A DNA stretch of 64,000 bases from Paenibacillus ottowii (GTDB taxonomy: Bacteria; Bacillota; Bacilli; Paenibacillales; Paenibacillaceae), in NCBI RefSeq assembly GCF_006874425.1, contig NZ_VIJZ01000012.1:1-64000 (forward strand), in the 5' to 3' direction. Shown here piece after piece: positions 25,957 to 34,365 of this stretch. A program made the translations under genes and the position numbers. Below the pieces are notes generated by a model, which made no database searches, was not told the DNA's origin, and saw only the letters and a list, made by a program, of their open reading frames with translations. Each line of letters begins with the position of its first letter. Position 1 is the first letter of the stretch.

Positions 25957-26670
25957 ATGAAAAAGTCGGTGCTGGTCATTGATGATGAAGAGAAGATATC
26001 CAGATTGCTTCAGTTGGAGTTGTCTCACGAAGGATATGCGGTTGAAATTGCACAGACGGGAAAAGAAGGACTGGAAAAAGCATTAGCCCATAGATGGGAT
26101 ATTATTATCCTGGATGTGATGCTGCCGGAGATGAACGGAGTTGAGGTGCTGAAGCAGATTCGAACGGTGGATAATCATACCCCAGTAATCATGGTCACTG
26201 CACGTAACACAACTCCTGATAAAGTATCAGGTCTAGATGGAGGCGCCAACGATTACATTACCAAGCCTTTTGAAATTGAGGAGTTATTAGCACGGATGCG
26301 AGCCAGTATGAGACACCAATTGGAGCCAGTAGCTACCGCTTTACCCAAAGAAGACAAGCAGCAGTCCATACTTCAAGTCGATAGCTTGGTGTTGGAACGC
26401 AAGACCCGCTTTGTGGTGAGGGAAGGAAAACACATCGAACTTACGCCCAAAGAATTTGATCTGCTTCAATATCTGATGGAGCATAAAAATCAAGTATTGC
26501 ATCGGGATCAATTGATTCAGGACGTATGGGGGTTTGATTTTGTCGGTGATACGAATGTAGTAGATGTTTATATCCGGTATGTTCGTAAAAAAATTGATCA
26601 TGGGTACAAAAAGAAATTGATTAAAACCGTGCGTGGCGTTGGGTACTGTATCCGGGAGGAAGAGCATTGA
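25957..26670 (+). CDS. OmpR/PhoB-family response regulator, system 1
   Basis: This 237-residue regulator has a receiver domain (acidic pair DDEE, phospho-acceptor Asp in ILDVMLP, switch Thr in MVTARN, Lys in TKPF) and a C-terminal winged helix (about 140-235, TPKEFDLLQYLM and VVDVYIRYVRKKI). ATG 25957 follows AGGTGG by 7 bases; GTG 25954 is also possible. Its stop overlaps the kinase start (TTGA), so the two are coupled. The target may include the divergent BcrC-like gene. Confidence 0.9.
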   Translation: MKKSVLVIDDEEKISRLLQLELSHEGYAVEIAQTGKEGLEKALAHRWDIIILDVMLPEMNGVEVLKQIRTVDNHTPVIMVTARNTTPDKVSGLDGGANDYITKPFEIEELLARMRASMRHQLEPVATALPKEDKQQSILQVDSLVLERKTRFVVREGKHIELTPKEFDLLQYLMEHKNQVLHRDQLIQDVWGFDFVGDTNVVDVYIRYVRKKIDHGYKKKLIKTVRGVGYCIREEEH

Positions 26671-28043
26671 AGCTGCGGACCAAAATTACCCTGCTGAGCT
26701 CCATTTTAGTGATGACGATTCTTCTATTTGTTGACGTCACAGTCCATCTATTATTTGTCAAAATTGCTACTCGCAATGAAAGAGAAGTGCTGCAAACGAA
26801 GTGGACTGAAATTATTACCGAAACAGGACCCACGATGATTTTGAAAAATGCATGGGGCCCCCAACTGAAAGATGAACTTTCCAGTGATACGATTCTGAGG
26901 GTATTTGATAAGCAATCTCATCTTCTGTATGAAGTAAGCCGCCAATCCCGTTTCAAACTGAACGATATACGTTTTAACCTTTCTCAGAGCTCTCAACTGA
27001 CGGAAGTGCAGAATCATAAAATTCTGATCATCCATCTTCCAGTGCTTTCTCCGGAAGGTAATCAAAAAGGGACACTGGAGATCGTAGAAAAGTGGGATGC
27101 GCTGGAAACCAATCTCGATATTTTAAATACAATTCTGATCACCTCGACTGTTGGAGCTATGTTGCTCAGTCTGGTAGGTAGCACGATTTTGGCGAATGCG
27201 ATATTGCTGCCAATTTCCAGTAGTATTCAGACGATGCAGGAAATCGAGAGAAGTTTGAAGTTCAAAAAAATTCCTGTCGGCGGTCACAATCAAGATGAGT
27301 TGTCTCAGATGACCACTACTTTTAACCGAATGATGGAAAGGTTGGAGGAAAGTTTCCAGAGTCAGCAGCAGTTTGTTTCCGATGCCTCACATGAACTGAA
27401 TACGACATTGATGATTATTGAGGGCTATGCCAACATGCTGCGGCGGTGGGGGACGCATGACGAGGAGATCCGTAAGGAATCGATTGAATCAATCTATGAA
27501 GAAACTCAGCGAATGCGTACGATGACGCAGCAATTGCTGACATTGGCCTCCTCACAGCACAAAGATTCCGAACCGTATGAACGGGTAGAACTGATCGGTT
27601 GTTGTCAACAGGTAGTAGCACATCTCAAGCCTGTTCATGACCGCCAAATTTCTATTTTTACAGAAGAGAAGGAGATTTGGCTGGATGCCAATCTTGCAAA
27701 AATGAAGCAGTTACTAGTCATCCTGCTGGATAACGCGTTAAAGTATAGCTCAGAGAAAATCGAAATCTGGATATCTTCAAATGAAAAAGATGTTCTCCTC
27801 CGAGTTAAAGATTACGGAATTGGTATACCTGAGGGCGAAATCAAGCGAGTTTTTGAACGATTTTATAGGGTAGACAGCTCCAGACATCGTAAAACCGGAG
27901 GAACTGGGCTGGGATTGCCGATTGCCAAGGCAATAACAGATGCTCATCAGGGTACGATCCGAATGGAGAGCGTAGAAGGTGAAGGAACGGAGGTCATCGT
28001 CACGCTGCCTCAGAAACAACAGGAAAGGCTGCCCCACCAGTAG
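26667..28043 (+). CDS. Membrane sensor histidine kinase, system 1
   Basis: This 458-residue kinase has membrane helices at about 7-32 and 150-175 around a short extracellular sensor, a HAMP segment (about 178-232), the dimerization domain with phospho-His about 241, and an ATPase domain (N box LLDNALKYS, G1 DYGIGIP, G2 GGTGLGLP). The H box reads SHELNTTL instead of the usual SHELRTPL. The TTG start overlaps the regulator's stop by four bases. It probably senses envelope stress given its neighbours (inference). Confidence 0.9.
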   Translation: MKLRTKITLLSSILVMTILLFVDVTVHLLFVKIATRNEREVLQTKWTEIITETGPTMILKNAWGPQLKDELSSDTILRVFDKQSHLLYEVSRQSRFKLNDIRFNLSQSSQLTEVQNHKILIIHLPVLSPEGNQKGTLEIVEKWDALETNLDILNTILITSTVGAMLLSLVGSTILANAILLPISSSIQTMQEIERSLKFKKIPVGGHNQDELSQMTTTFNRMMERLEESFQSQQQFVSDASHELNTTLMIIEGYANMLRRWGTHDEEIRKESIESIYEETQRMRTMTQQLLTLASSQHKDSEPYERVELIGCCQQVVAHLKPVHDRQISIFTEEKEIWLDANLAKMKQLLVILLDNALKYSSEKIEIWISSNEKDVLLRVKDYGIGIPEGEIKRVFERFYRVDSSRHRKTGGTGLGLPIAKAITDAHQGTIRMESVEGEGTEVIVTLPQKQQERLPHQ

Positions 28044-28071
28044 ATATATCTACTCAGGGGAACAGCCTTTT
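28024..28071. terminator. Terminator after the system 1 kinase
   Basis: AAAGGCTGCCCC (28024-28035) pairs with the GGGG..CAGCCTTTT arm (28057-28071). It includes the kinase stop codon and could serve both strands. Confidence 0.8.
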
Positions 28072-28120
28072 ATTGTTATTCGTAAGTTAAGCTTTCAGCA
28101 GATTGTAGTTTGAAATGTTC

Positions 28121-28594
28121 CTAAAGGACACGACGTGCTTCTGTGTAGTGGGAACTCCACCATCTTGAATTCAGATCTGTAACCGTAACGCCGCCTTGAC
28201 CAAACGTGTGCAAAATTTTCCCGTCTCCCATGTAAATGGCTACATGATGAATTGGAGCATAGAAAAAGACCAAATCGCCTTTTCTAAGCTGACTACGCGG
28301 TACATAAGTGCCTACAGTTGACTGCTGTTTGGACGAACGTGGAAGATGAATTCCATTTTGTGCAAAAACATACTGAGTGAACGAAGAGCAATCAAAAGAG
28401 CTTGTACTGCCTGCTGGAGCTCCATGTTCATAACGTACGCCCATAAACTGGGAGCCTGTTGAAATAATCTGATCACCTTTACTTGCCGAAGCAGCATGAA
28501 TAGTTTCTGGTCCAACGACGAAGCTCCCAGCGCTCAGTGCCAAAGTCATCGTAAAGCAAATACCCATCCACAATTTTTTAGAAGTAGTTTTCAT
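28121..28594 (-). CDS. Secreted NlpC/P60 cell-wall endopeptidase
   Basis: This 157-residue protein has a signal peptide (about 1-35, ending IHAAS) and one NlpC/P60 domain. The catalytic Cys is in SFDCSSFT, the His in IHHVAIYMGD and the third polar residue in KILHTFG. Family members cut gamma-D-Glu-diaminopimelate bonds in peptidoglycan. There is no separate wall-binding domain, so it is a minimal secreted hydrolase. The start has a purine-rich GGAGG upstream. It is a single-gene unit. Confidence 0.9.
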   Translation of the reverse strand: MKTTSKKLWMGICFTMTLALSAGSFVVGPETIHAASASKGDQIISTGSQFMGVRYEHGAPAGSTSSFDCSSFTQYVFAQNGIHLPRSSKQQSTVGTYVPRSQLRKGDLVFFYAPIHHVAIYMGDGKILHTFGQGGVTVTDLNSRWWSSHYTEARRVL

Positions 28595-28753
28595 ATATAA
28601 TTTCCTCCGTTATTCGTATTGTGTTGATGTCCTGAGATGACAATAACACAAATAAAAAATCCGGAATTTACCACACATGGTTACAAACCTGTTACCCCAA
28701 CGTTTTGCCCTGCTTTATTAGAAAACGATGAGAATTTTCTACTTAACTTTGTC

Positions 28754-28782
28754 TTGACAAGCTATATAAGTTTGTTTTTATA
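28754..28782 (+). promoter_or_regulatory. Sigma-A-like promoter
   Basis: A perfect -35 TTGACA (28754-28759) is followed after 17 bases by TTTATA (28777-28782). It lies about 165 bases before the glycosyltransferase start. Confidence 0.5.
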
Positions 28783-28875
28783 GCTAGGTCCGTATGACAA
28801 AAACCGACTTGCAGACGATTGGCACAAGCAATCATACAAAACATACATACCTATATACTACAACGTATAACTTGT

Positions 28876-28898
28876 ACGGGAATATGCTAGATTCCCGT
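28876..28898. repeat. Perfect inverted repeat before the glycosyltransferase gene
   Basis: The arms ACGGGAAT (28876-28883) and ATTCCCGT (28891-28898) have a 7-base loop and end about 47 bases before the start codon. There is no T run. It is either an operator or an mRNA leader hairpin. Confidence 0.45.
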
Positions 28899-28945
28899 TG
28901 ACATCGTAAAGATCACCGTATTTTCGGTCAGGAAGGGGAATTCGT

Positions 28946-29980
28946 ATGGCTTCAAAGCCGAGCAGAGCACTCGATAACCGGCCTCTAACTATAGTGCAAG
29001 TCATATCCAACTATCCCAATGCACAGCCTGTACCTTCCATCAAGGGCGGGACGGAAAAGATCGTGCATGAATTAACAGAGGAATTAGTGAGAAGAGGGCA
29101 TCATGTATCTCTTTTTGCCGCTCGTGGGAGCAGGAGCAGCGCGCAATTGATTACTTATCCCAAGGGTTTGACACATAGTCAGATCCCCCAATATGTACTT
29201 CAGCATATGCCGTCAGGCACTGATATCATTCATGACCATACGTTCCGCTCTGCAATGGGGCGCAGGAAGTTGCCGTGCCCATCAGTATGCACCGTTCATC
29301 TCCCAGTAAAAAGACACGGTAAAAACCCAGTATATGTTAGTAAACGAGCACGTCAACTAATGGGCGGAGGCAAGGGATTTTATATCTATAACGGCATCAA
29401 TACGCATGAATATGAGTTCAGCAGTGAGAAGCGCGGCTATTTGCTGTTCATGGGCAGAATCATACCAGATAAAGGTGTATTGCAGGCCATTCAGGTTGCA
29501 GAGCGAACAGGAAAAAAACTGCTTATTGCGGGTCCTATCAAAGCCCCTGTATTTTTTCGCCGAGAGATTCAGACACGAATTCAGCGTAATCCGAATATAC
29601 GCTATGTGGGGTCAGTAGGGGGGGATCGGAAACAGAAGCTGCTGAAACATGCAGAGTGCCTGCTGTTTCCATCACTGTGGGAAGAGCCGTTCGGACTCGT
29701 AATGGTAGAGGCTATGGCTTGTGGAACACCGGTACTGGCATTAAAAAATGGCTCCGTTTCTGAGGTACTGTCAGGCTTTCCACAGTTGATTTGCAAATCA
29801 GTCGGCGAAATGGCACGAAAGGCACACCGAAAAAATTATCCGTCACCTGCGCAGCTTCGATTATATGTTAACCAAAGATTTACCAACAAACAGATGACCA
29901 GCAACTACTTGAGACTATACCGTGAGATCATCCGCCGGCGAGAGCAGAAGAGGGGGCAACGAAAGTCTGTACGGAGGTGA
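28946..29980 (+). CDS. GT4-family glycosyltransferase, probable spore-surface polysaccharide enzyme
   Basis: This 344-residue GT-B enzyme has an N-terminal KGGTEKIVHEL acceptor loop, an NGIN hinge, and the C-terminal donor site with FPSLWEEPFGLVMVEAMACGTPVLA (E-x7-E motif). It likely transfers a nucleotide-sugar residue in the cytoplasm. The C-terminal tail is strongly basic (RRREQKRGQRKS). It starts a run of surface-sugar genes with a mannose nucleotide enzyme and a YheC/D-like protein, suggesting spore coat or crust glycan (inference). GGAAGGGG precedes the ATG. Confidence 0.85.
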   Translation: MASKPSRALDNRPLTIVQVISNYPNAQPVPSIKGGTEKIVHELTEELVRRGHHVSLFAARGSRSSAQLITYPKGLTHSQIPQYVLQHMPSGTDIIHDHTFRSAMGRRKLPCPSVCTVHLPVKRHGKNPVYVSKRARQLMGGGKGFYIYNGINTHEYEFSSEKRGYLLFMGRIIPDKGVLQAIQVAERTGKKLLIAGPIKAPVFFRREIQTRIQRNPNIRYVGSVGGDRKQKLLKHAECLLFPSLWEEPFGLVMVEAMACGTPVLALKNGSVSEVLSGFPQLICKSVGEMARKAHRKNYPSPAQLRLYVNQRFTNKQMTSNYLRLYREIIRRREQKRGQRKSVRR

Positions 29981-29985
29981 GGGGA

Positions 29986-30710
29986 ATGCAGGTCATACGA
30001 TATATGCTTGGAAAAGGCTCCTCTTGGGCGACTCCTTATTATGTAGCCACAGCGGGACAGAAAGGTCCGTGTGCGATGGTGGTTGCAGCATACATGGTAA
30101 TGAAATAGCAAGTATACGCGCTGCGGAGAAGCTGGTAAAGCTTTTGAATGAGCAAAAACTGAAATTCAGCCATGGCAAGCTTATTATTGTGCCGATAGTG
30201 AACCAAGTGGCTTACCGCAAGCGGATCAGAGGAAAACCTGATCTTAATCGGACCTTTCCGCGCCAGAAAAAGCAGGCGGCAACACAACCGCTTTCCGCTG
30301 CTCTATTCAAATTAACACAAAAGCATCACCCCGAATGGTATCTCGACTTGCATGAGGCGAATGGATTATCACAAAAAGATGCCAAGGTACTTGGTCAAAC
30401 GCTTATCTCCAATAAGGGCAATCCGATAATTCCTACGATGCGCCGGATTATGAAGCGAATGAATCGCTCGATCAAGGTAAAAAACCAACATTTTAATTTA
30501 CGGTTGCATGAGCTCCCAGGTTCCTCCCGCACCGCTGCATCCCGTATTTTAGGGGTACGTGCAGTTACTGTGGAAACAGGGTGGAGCCTGCCCCAGAAAG
30601 TACGTATACACTATCAGATGAAGATCGTACAGCACTTTTTAAGAGAGGCCGGGATAGTTGAGGCCAACAAGGTTTATTTATCTGGCAAGGTTAGAACGGT
30701 TTCCTTATGA
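29986..30710 (+). pseudogene. Aspartoacylase/succinylglutamate-desuccinylase-like hydrolase with a one-base frameshift
   Basis: ATG 29986 follows GGAGGTGAGGGGA and opens a frame encoding 40 residues ending AMVVAAYMVMK, with a stop at 30106-30108. The expected continuation, IHGNEIASIRAAEKL, is in the next frame from 30090. Reading gca-(g)gc-ata-cat would restore VVAGIHGNE, so one G appears missing near 30087-30089. Downstream the protein is complete: zinc ligands in HGNE, a DLHEA histidine, and RTFPRQK. Family enzymes are zinc hydrolases of acyl-amino acids or related amides. It directly follows the GT4 gene (6-base gap). It is either a true lesion or an assembly error. Confidence 0.75.
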
Positions 30711-30726
30711 GGTGTAATATTACAAA

Positions 30727-30780
30727 AAAAATCGCTTTATGAGCAAAGGATTGTACTCACCTTTCTCAAAAGCGATTTTT
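30727..30780. terminator. Bidirectional terminator
   Basis: AAAAATCGCTTT and AAAGCGATTTTT form the outer stem, with GAG/CTC and AAAGG/CCTTT pairing inside. It separates the convergent hydrolase and guanylyltransferase genes. Confidence 0.9.
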
Positions 30781-30823
30781 TTTATGTGCGATTTTTGTGG
30801 AAAGAAGGTGTAGCTCTGTGTTG

Positions 30824-32167
30824 TCAGGACTCGGATCTATAGAAGGCGCTCACCAAACTGTTACCCAAGCGTACCTCGATCAGTTCAAGTTTTGAATCCA
30901 GATCAGCACAGAGCGTGTGATGCGTATCGACTGGAATGCTGAACACAGAGCCGCTAGCGGCAGCAAAGCGTTCTCCATTCAACATAACCTCTCCCCGACC
31001 AGATACGATCATCCATACTTTAAGTCCGCTGCCGTGAATACGTCCATTCAAGCGATGATCCGGTAACACTGTCAGTCGTAGAGCTAATATGTCATGCGGA
31101 CTTCGGTGATCAAATTCGTCCAGCACCCGGTAACTTCCCCAAGAGGTTTCGCCATGCATGGGGTGAAGTTGGAGTTTGCCTAGCTGCTCCTTGATCGCAT
31201 GGGCATGGTTTTTGGATGCAATGAGAATGCCGTCAGGGCTTGCAGCAGCAATAATTCCCTCTACGCCAATGACATGAAGCGGATAGGGCAATTCATTGAC
31301 GATGTGTGTGCCATGAGTCTCGCCACTGATTTGACCTCGTCCGATTACTTGGCTTCCTAACTGCTCTGTTAAGGTCTGCCAGTTGCCGATATCGTGCCAT
31401 TCGCCCTCGTAAGGCAGGACAACGGCCCGTTCAGTACGCTCCGCAACCTCCTCATCGAAACTACGAACCGGAAGGCTATCATACATTGCGCACAGTTCTT
31501 TATCGTTCAGCGGCAATTGGCTTTGTTCCATACAAGACAGCATATACCGTAACGTAAAAGCGTAAATTCCGCAATTCCAGAGCGCGCCTTGGTTAATAAG
31601 CTGCTGCGCGCCAGAGAGATCCGGCTTTTCTGTGAAGCGTGCAACATGTGCATAAGCCGATCTCCCTTCTTTCCTTATTTGCTGACCTGGAACGACATAG
31701 CCATATTGGTCAGAGGCATGGGTAGGTCTTGTCCCAAGCATAGCCAGATCGGCTCCGCTCTCCAGCAATAGACTAGAGAGCGCTCTTATCCTGTCGAAGA
31801 AGTCGTCGCCTGCAAACATATCTGCTGGAGCAATGCAGAGAACTTCATCCAACCCCATGCCTCTCGTGTGAAAATAAGCAGCAGCGAGTGCAGCAGCGGT
31901 GAAGGTTCCTCGTTTGGCAGGCTCGCCAAGAACAGGCAGACGACCTTCTGTATGGCGAGAGGCTAGATTTACCTGGCTTCGATGAGCCAGAAGCAGGGCA
32001 GAGGAATCCAGCCCGGCTAAGGTAAGCTGACGATACACCCGACCGAGCATAGATTCCTGCTGCCCGTCAGGAGCGGGCAACAACCGGAGAAACAGCTTTG
32101 ACCGAATCTCGTTGGATAATGGCCACAGCCGTTTTCCGGCCCCACCGCATAATAATACGATGCGCAC
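30824..32167 (-). CDS. Mannose-1-phosphate guanylyltransferase with degenerate cupin domain
   Basis: This 447-residue protein makes GDP-mannose from mannose-1-phosphate and GTP. The nucleotidyltransferase domain (about 1-280) shows GGAGKRLWPLS, a PADMF metal/substrate loop and FTEKPD. The C-terminal part (about 320-440) is a cupin like the isomerase half of bifunctional enzymes. Its metal-site segment reads GRIHGSGLKVW in place of the usual His-rich motif, so isomerase activity is doubtful. GTG 32167 is chosen because AAGGAGG lies 8 bases upstream; the upstream in-frame TTG overlaps that site. It likely feeds the glycosyltransferases nearby. Confidence 0.85.
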   Translation of the reverse strand: MRIVLLCGGAGKRLWPLSNEIRSKLFLRLLPAPDGQQESMLGRVYRQLTLAGLDSSALLLAHRSQVNLASRHTEGRLPVLGEPAKRGTFTAAALAAAYFHTRGMGLDEVLCIAPADMFAGDDFFDRIRALSSLLLESGADLAMLGTRPTHASDQYGYVVPGQQIRKEGRSAYAHVARFTEKPDLSGAQQLINQGALWNCGIYAFTLRYMLSCMEQSQLPLNDKELCAMYDSLPVRSFDEEVAERTERAVVLPYEGEWHDIGNWQTLTEQLGSQVIGRGQISGETHGTHIVNELPYPLHVIGVEGIIAAASPDGILIASKNHAHAIKEQLGKLQLHPMHGETSWGSYRVLDEFDHRSPHDILALRLTVLPDHRLNGRIHGSGLKVWMIVSGRGEVMLNGERFAAASGSVFSIPVDTHHTLCADLDSKLELIEVRLGNSLVSAFYRSES

Positions 32168-32253
32168 TGACGTTTCCTCCTTCAATGCAGATCCATTTGG
32201 ATGGCATCAGCAATTGCGAGATTTTCTATTTTTGAGAACTATTTCAATGAAGA

Positions 32254-33075
32254 TTAAATCTTTGTTTTTGCAGCTAGCTGGTACACTTTGCGTTGATGAA
32301 AAGATAAGGAGCGGTGGCTTTGGGCGAAGACATCCAATTGTTTTTGCGATAGCGAAGAAGCACGACTATGAAGCGCTTTATTCAATGATTTGCGCAAAAT
32401 CATCCGAGAGGGCTCATTGCTGTATAGATAGTTGGCATACGTCTCATATTCGGAAAATCCAAACTGTTTTGTCCGGTCAATACTTTGGATAATGGCGTTG
32501 TACCAAGGTTTCCCGTGCTTAGCCTCTATAACTTGTTTGAGCTGGGCGAGCCGTGTTTTTTCAAAAAGCATATAGTGAGTGACAAAGGACTTTGGTGAGG
32601 GAGCTTTAGCGCCCATCAGCTTACGATAAGTGCGGAAATACTCAGGTTGACTCCAATTGCGGTAGTAAAAAATTGTTTTTCCATCTTTACGGAACGTATG
32701 TGGACGAATCAAAATGGTGTCCGCGTCTATAACGAGAAAAAAAGACGATTTACTGATTTTGTCGCCATTCATTTTGAGCAATTGCTGATACAGCCAGCCT
32801 GAGCGGTCCCAACGTGTTGTTCCATAACGAATATGCTTTTTAGTGATGGGCAGCACTGTTTTTTCATCTACAAATGTACACTTCTTGTTGGCACATAGAC
32901 GGCGAAGTTTAGTGCTTTGCGGTGAAATGATATAAATGGTTGCAATTCGGTGCTGCACGTGACGACGCAGACTGTCAATAACTAGTGGAAGTGTAGCCAA
33001 ATCTTTTTCAATTGCGGGGATTAGCACATCGATTGTGAGGGAACTCTTCTGTGGCCCAACGGATTGCGCAGACAT
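32254..33075 (-). CDS. DUF6492-type glycosyltransferase-like protein
   Basis: This 273-residue protein begins with a GT-A-like strand-helix (IDVLIPAIEKDLATLPLVIDSL) and has a DxD-like VIDADT followed by a WSQPEYFRTY stretch, matching the DUF6492 family often annotated as glycosyltransferase-like. ATG 33075 follows AGGGAGTGA; the more upstream ATG at 33099 lacks a ribosome site. The C-terminal 60 residues are basic. It sits with the guanylyltransferase on the minus strand and opposite a YheC/D-like gene, which supports a spore polysaccharide role. Activity is inferred only. Confidence 0.7.
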   Translation of the reverse strand: MSAQSVGPQKSSLTIDVLIPAIEKDLATLPLVIDSLRRHVQHRIATIYIISPQSTKLRRLCANKKCTFVDEKTVLPITKKHIRYGTTRWDRSGWLYQQLLKMNGDKISKSSFFLVIDADTILIRPHTFRKDGKTIFYYRNWSQPEYFRTYRKLMGAKAPSPKSFVTHYMLFEKTRLAQLKQVIEAKHGKPWYNAIIQSIDRTKQFGFSEYETYANYLYSNEPSRMILRKSLNKALHSRASSLSQKQLDVFAQSHRSLSFHQRKVYQLAAKTKI

Positions 33076-33283
33076 GTTATTCACTCCCTGTACGTGCAAA
33101 TATACGCTACTGGTGCCTCACCTTATTGTATGCATGGACAGGCACTTTCGACCGGGCAAGGGCAGTCGTCTAATTCTTATGTAGGAGAGGGCGAATGGAG
33201 CTACGAATGGGGAGTTGGCGCATACGATAGATTGAGCTTTTAACAGGTGCGTTCTACCCTGAAAGTAGAGAGGAGAGGGGCAA

Positions 33284-34174
33284 GTGAATTCTTCACAAGC
33301 GCAGGCGATACGCAGCAAATGGAATAAAACCAAATTGTTGCTCCAGCACGGAGGCATCAAGCGTTTTATACCTGAAACCCGTAAATACAGCAAAGCAAAT
33401 GTGAAATCAATGTTGGAGAAGTATGGCATGGTCTATGTAAAGCCTGATCTAGGTACCTTTGGTAAAGGTGTGATGAAAGTTGAAAAGGAGGCAGGCCAAC
33501 GTTTTGCTTACCAGTATGAGGAAAAGCGTCTGGAATTCAAACAATTGGATGCACTAATTACCAGCCTATCGAAACACACTGGAAAAAAAAGTTATCTTAT
33601 TCAAAAGGGAATCCATTTATTGCGCCATCAAAATCGTTATTTTGATATCCGGGTCATGGTGCAGCGTAATGCAAAAGGGCCATGGGAAGCTACCGGGATT
33701 ATTGGACGGCTGGGTCATCCTCGTAAAATCGTGACCAACTATCATAGTGGTGGTAAGCCGATGGCCATAGAGCAGCTACTGAAATCACATTTGCCGCAAA
33801 GTAAGCAGGCTGAGCTGATCAAAAAGCTCAATGAACTGGGGATTACCATTGCTACGCAACTACAAAAAACATATCCGAATTTCCGGCAAATTGGTGTGGA
33901 CATTGGACTGGATCGTAGCTTTACCCCATGGATTATTGAGGTGAACACGAAGCCTGATCCATATATTTTCAACCAACTGACAGATAAGTCAATGTACCGA
34001 AAAGTAATAAGCTATTGGCGACTGGCGAATGAGAAAAGGAAAGTTGCAGTCCCAAGCAAGGAAAAGAAGAATAGCGTTAAAAATAAAGATAAAGATGAAA
34101 ATAAAAATAAGATTGAAAATAAAATAAAAATGAAAATAACATTAAAAACTCAAAAAAAAGTGAAAAGTTCATGA
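33284..34174 (+). CDS. YheC/YheD-like ATP-grasp protein, probable endospore coat-associated
   Basis: This 296-residue protein has ATP-grasp features: KYGMVYVKPDLGTFGKGVMK (lysine and glycine loop), the RYFDIRVMVQR strand, and the metal-binding end IIEVNTKPDPY. Bacillus YheC/YheD are spore-coat-associated members. The start is GTG 33284 after GAGGAGAGGGG. The last 40 residues are a Lys/Asn/Asp repeat tail encoded by an A-rich stretch (34075-34170), absent from the usual domain. The substrate and ligated group are unknown. Confidence 0.8.
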   Translation: MNSSQAQAIRSKWNKTKLLLQHGGIKRFIPETRKYSKANVKSMLEKYGMVYVKPDLGTFGKGVMKVEKEAGQRFAYQYEEKRLEFKQLDALITSLSKHTGKKSYLIQKGIHLLRHQNRYFDIRVMVQRNAKGPWEATGIIGRLGHPRKIVTNYHSGGKPMAIEQLLKSHLPQSKQAELIKKLNELGITIATQLQKTYPNFRQIGVDIGLDRSFTPWIIEVNTKPDPYIFNQLTDKSMYRKVISYWRLANEKRKVAVPSKEKKNSVKNKDKDENKNKIENKIKMKITLKTQKKVKSS

Positions 34175-34216
34175 GCGAGGAATCGCGTTTAAGATTGAAG
34201 CTGAACTAGTGAAATA

Positions 34217-34252
34217 AAAGGATGAATATCTTCAAAATTCATCCTTTTTTAC
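34217..34252 (+). terminator. Terminator after the ATP-grasp gene
   Basis: A perfect stem AAAGGATGAAT (34217-34227) and ATTCATCCTTT (34237-34247) runs into TTTTTT. Confidence 0.9.
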
Positions 34253-34365
34253 ATACTCGGTTTTCCTGTTTTATGTCGCTGTTATTGACCTATCGATATG
34301 TTTGTAATCAAAAAAATGAAATTGGAAAAACTAGTTGAAAATAATTAGAAATGAGGGCTTGGTAT

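Larger units (their letters stand above)
28595..28945. other. 351-base divergent intergenic region
   Basis: This region lies between the NlpC/P60 gene (minus) and the glycosyltransferase (plus). It contains a sigma-A-like promoter and an inverted repeat, listed separately. No RNA family or small gene was recognised. Confidence 0.6.

Noticed and set aside
29922..29985. In-frame start of the hydrolase within the glycosyltransferase gene
   Set aside because: The encoded residues there are an off-frame reading of the previous gene; the real start is ATG 29986 in the frame before the lesion.
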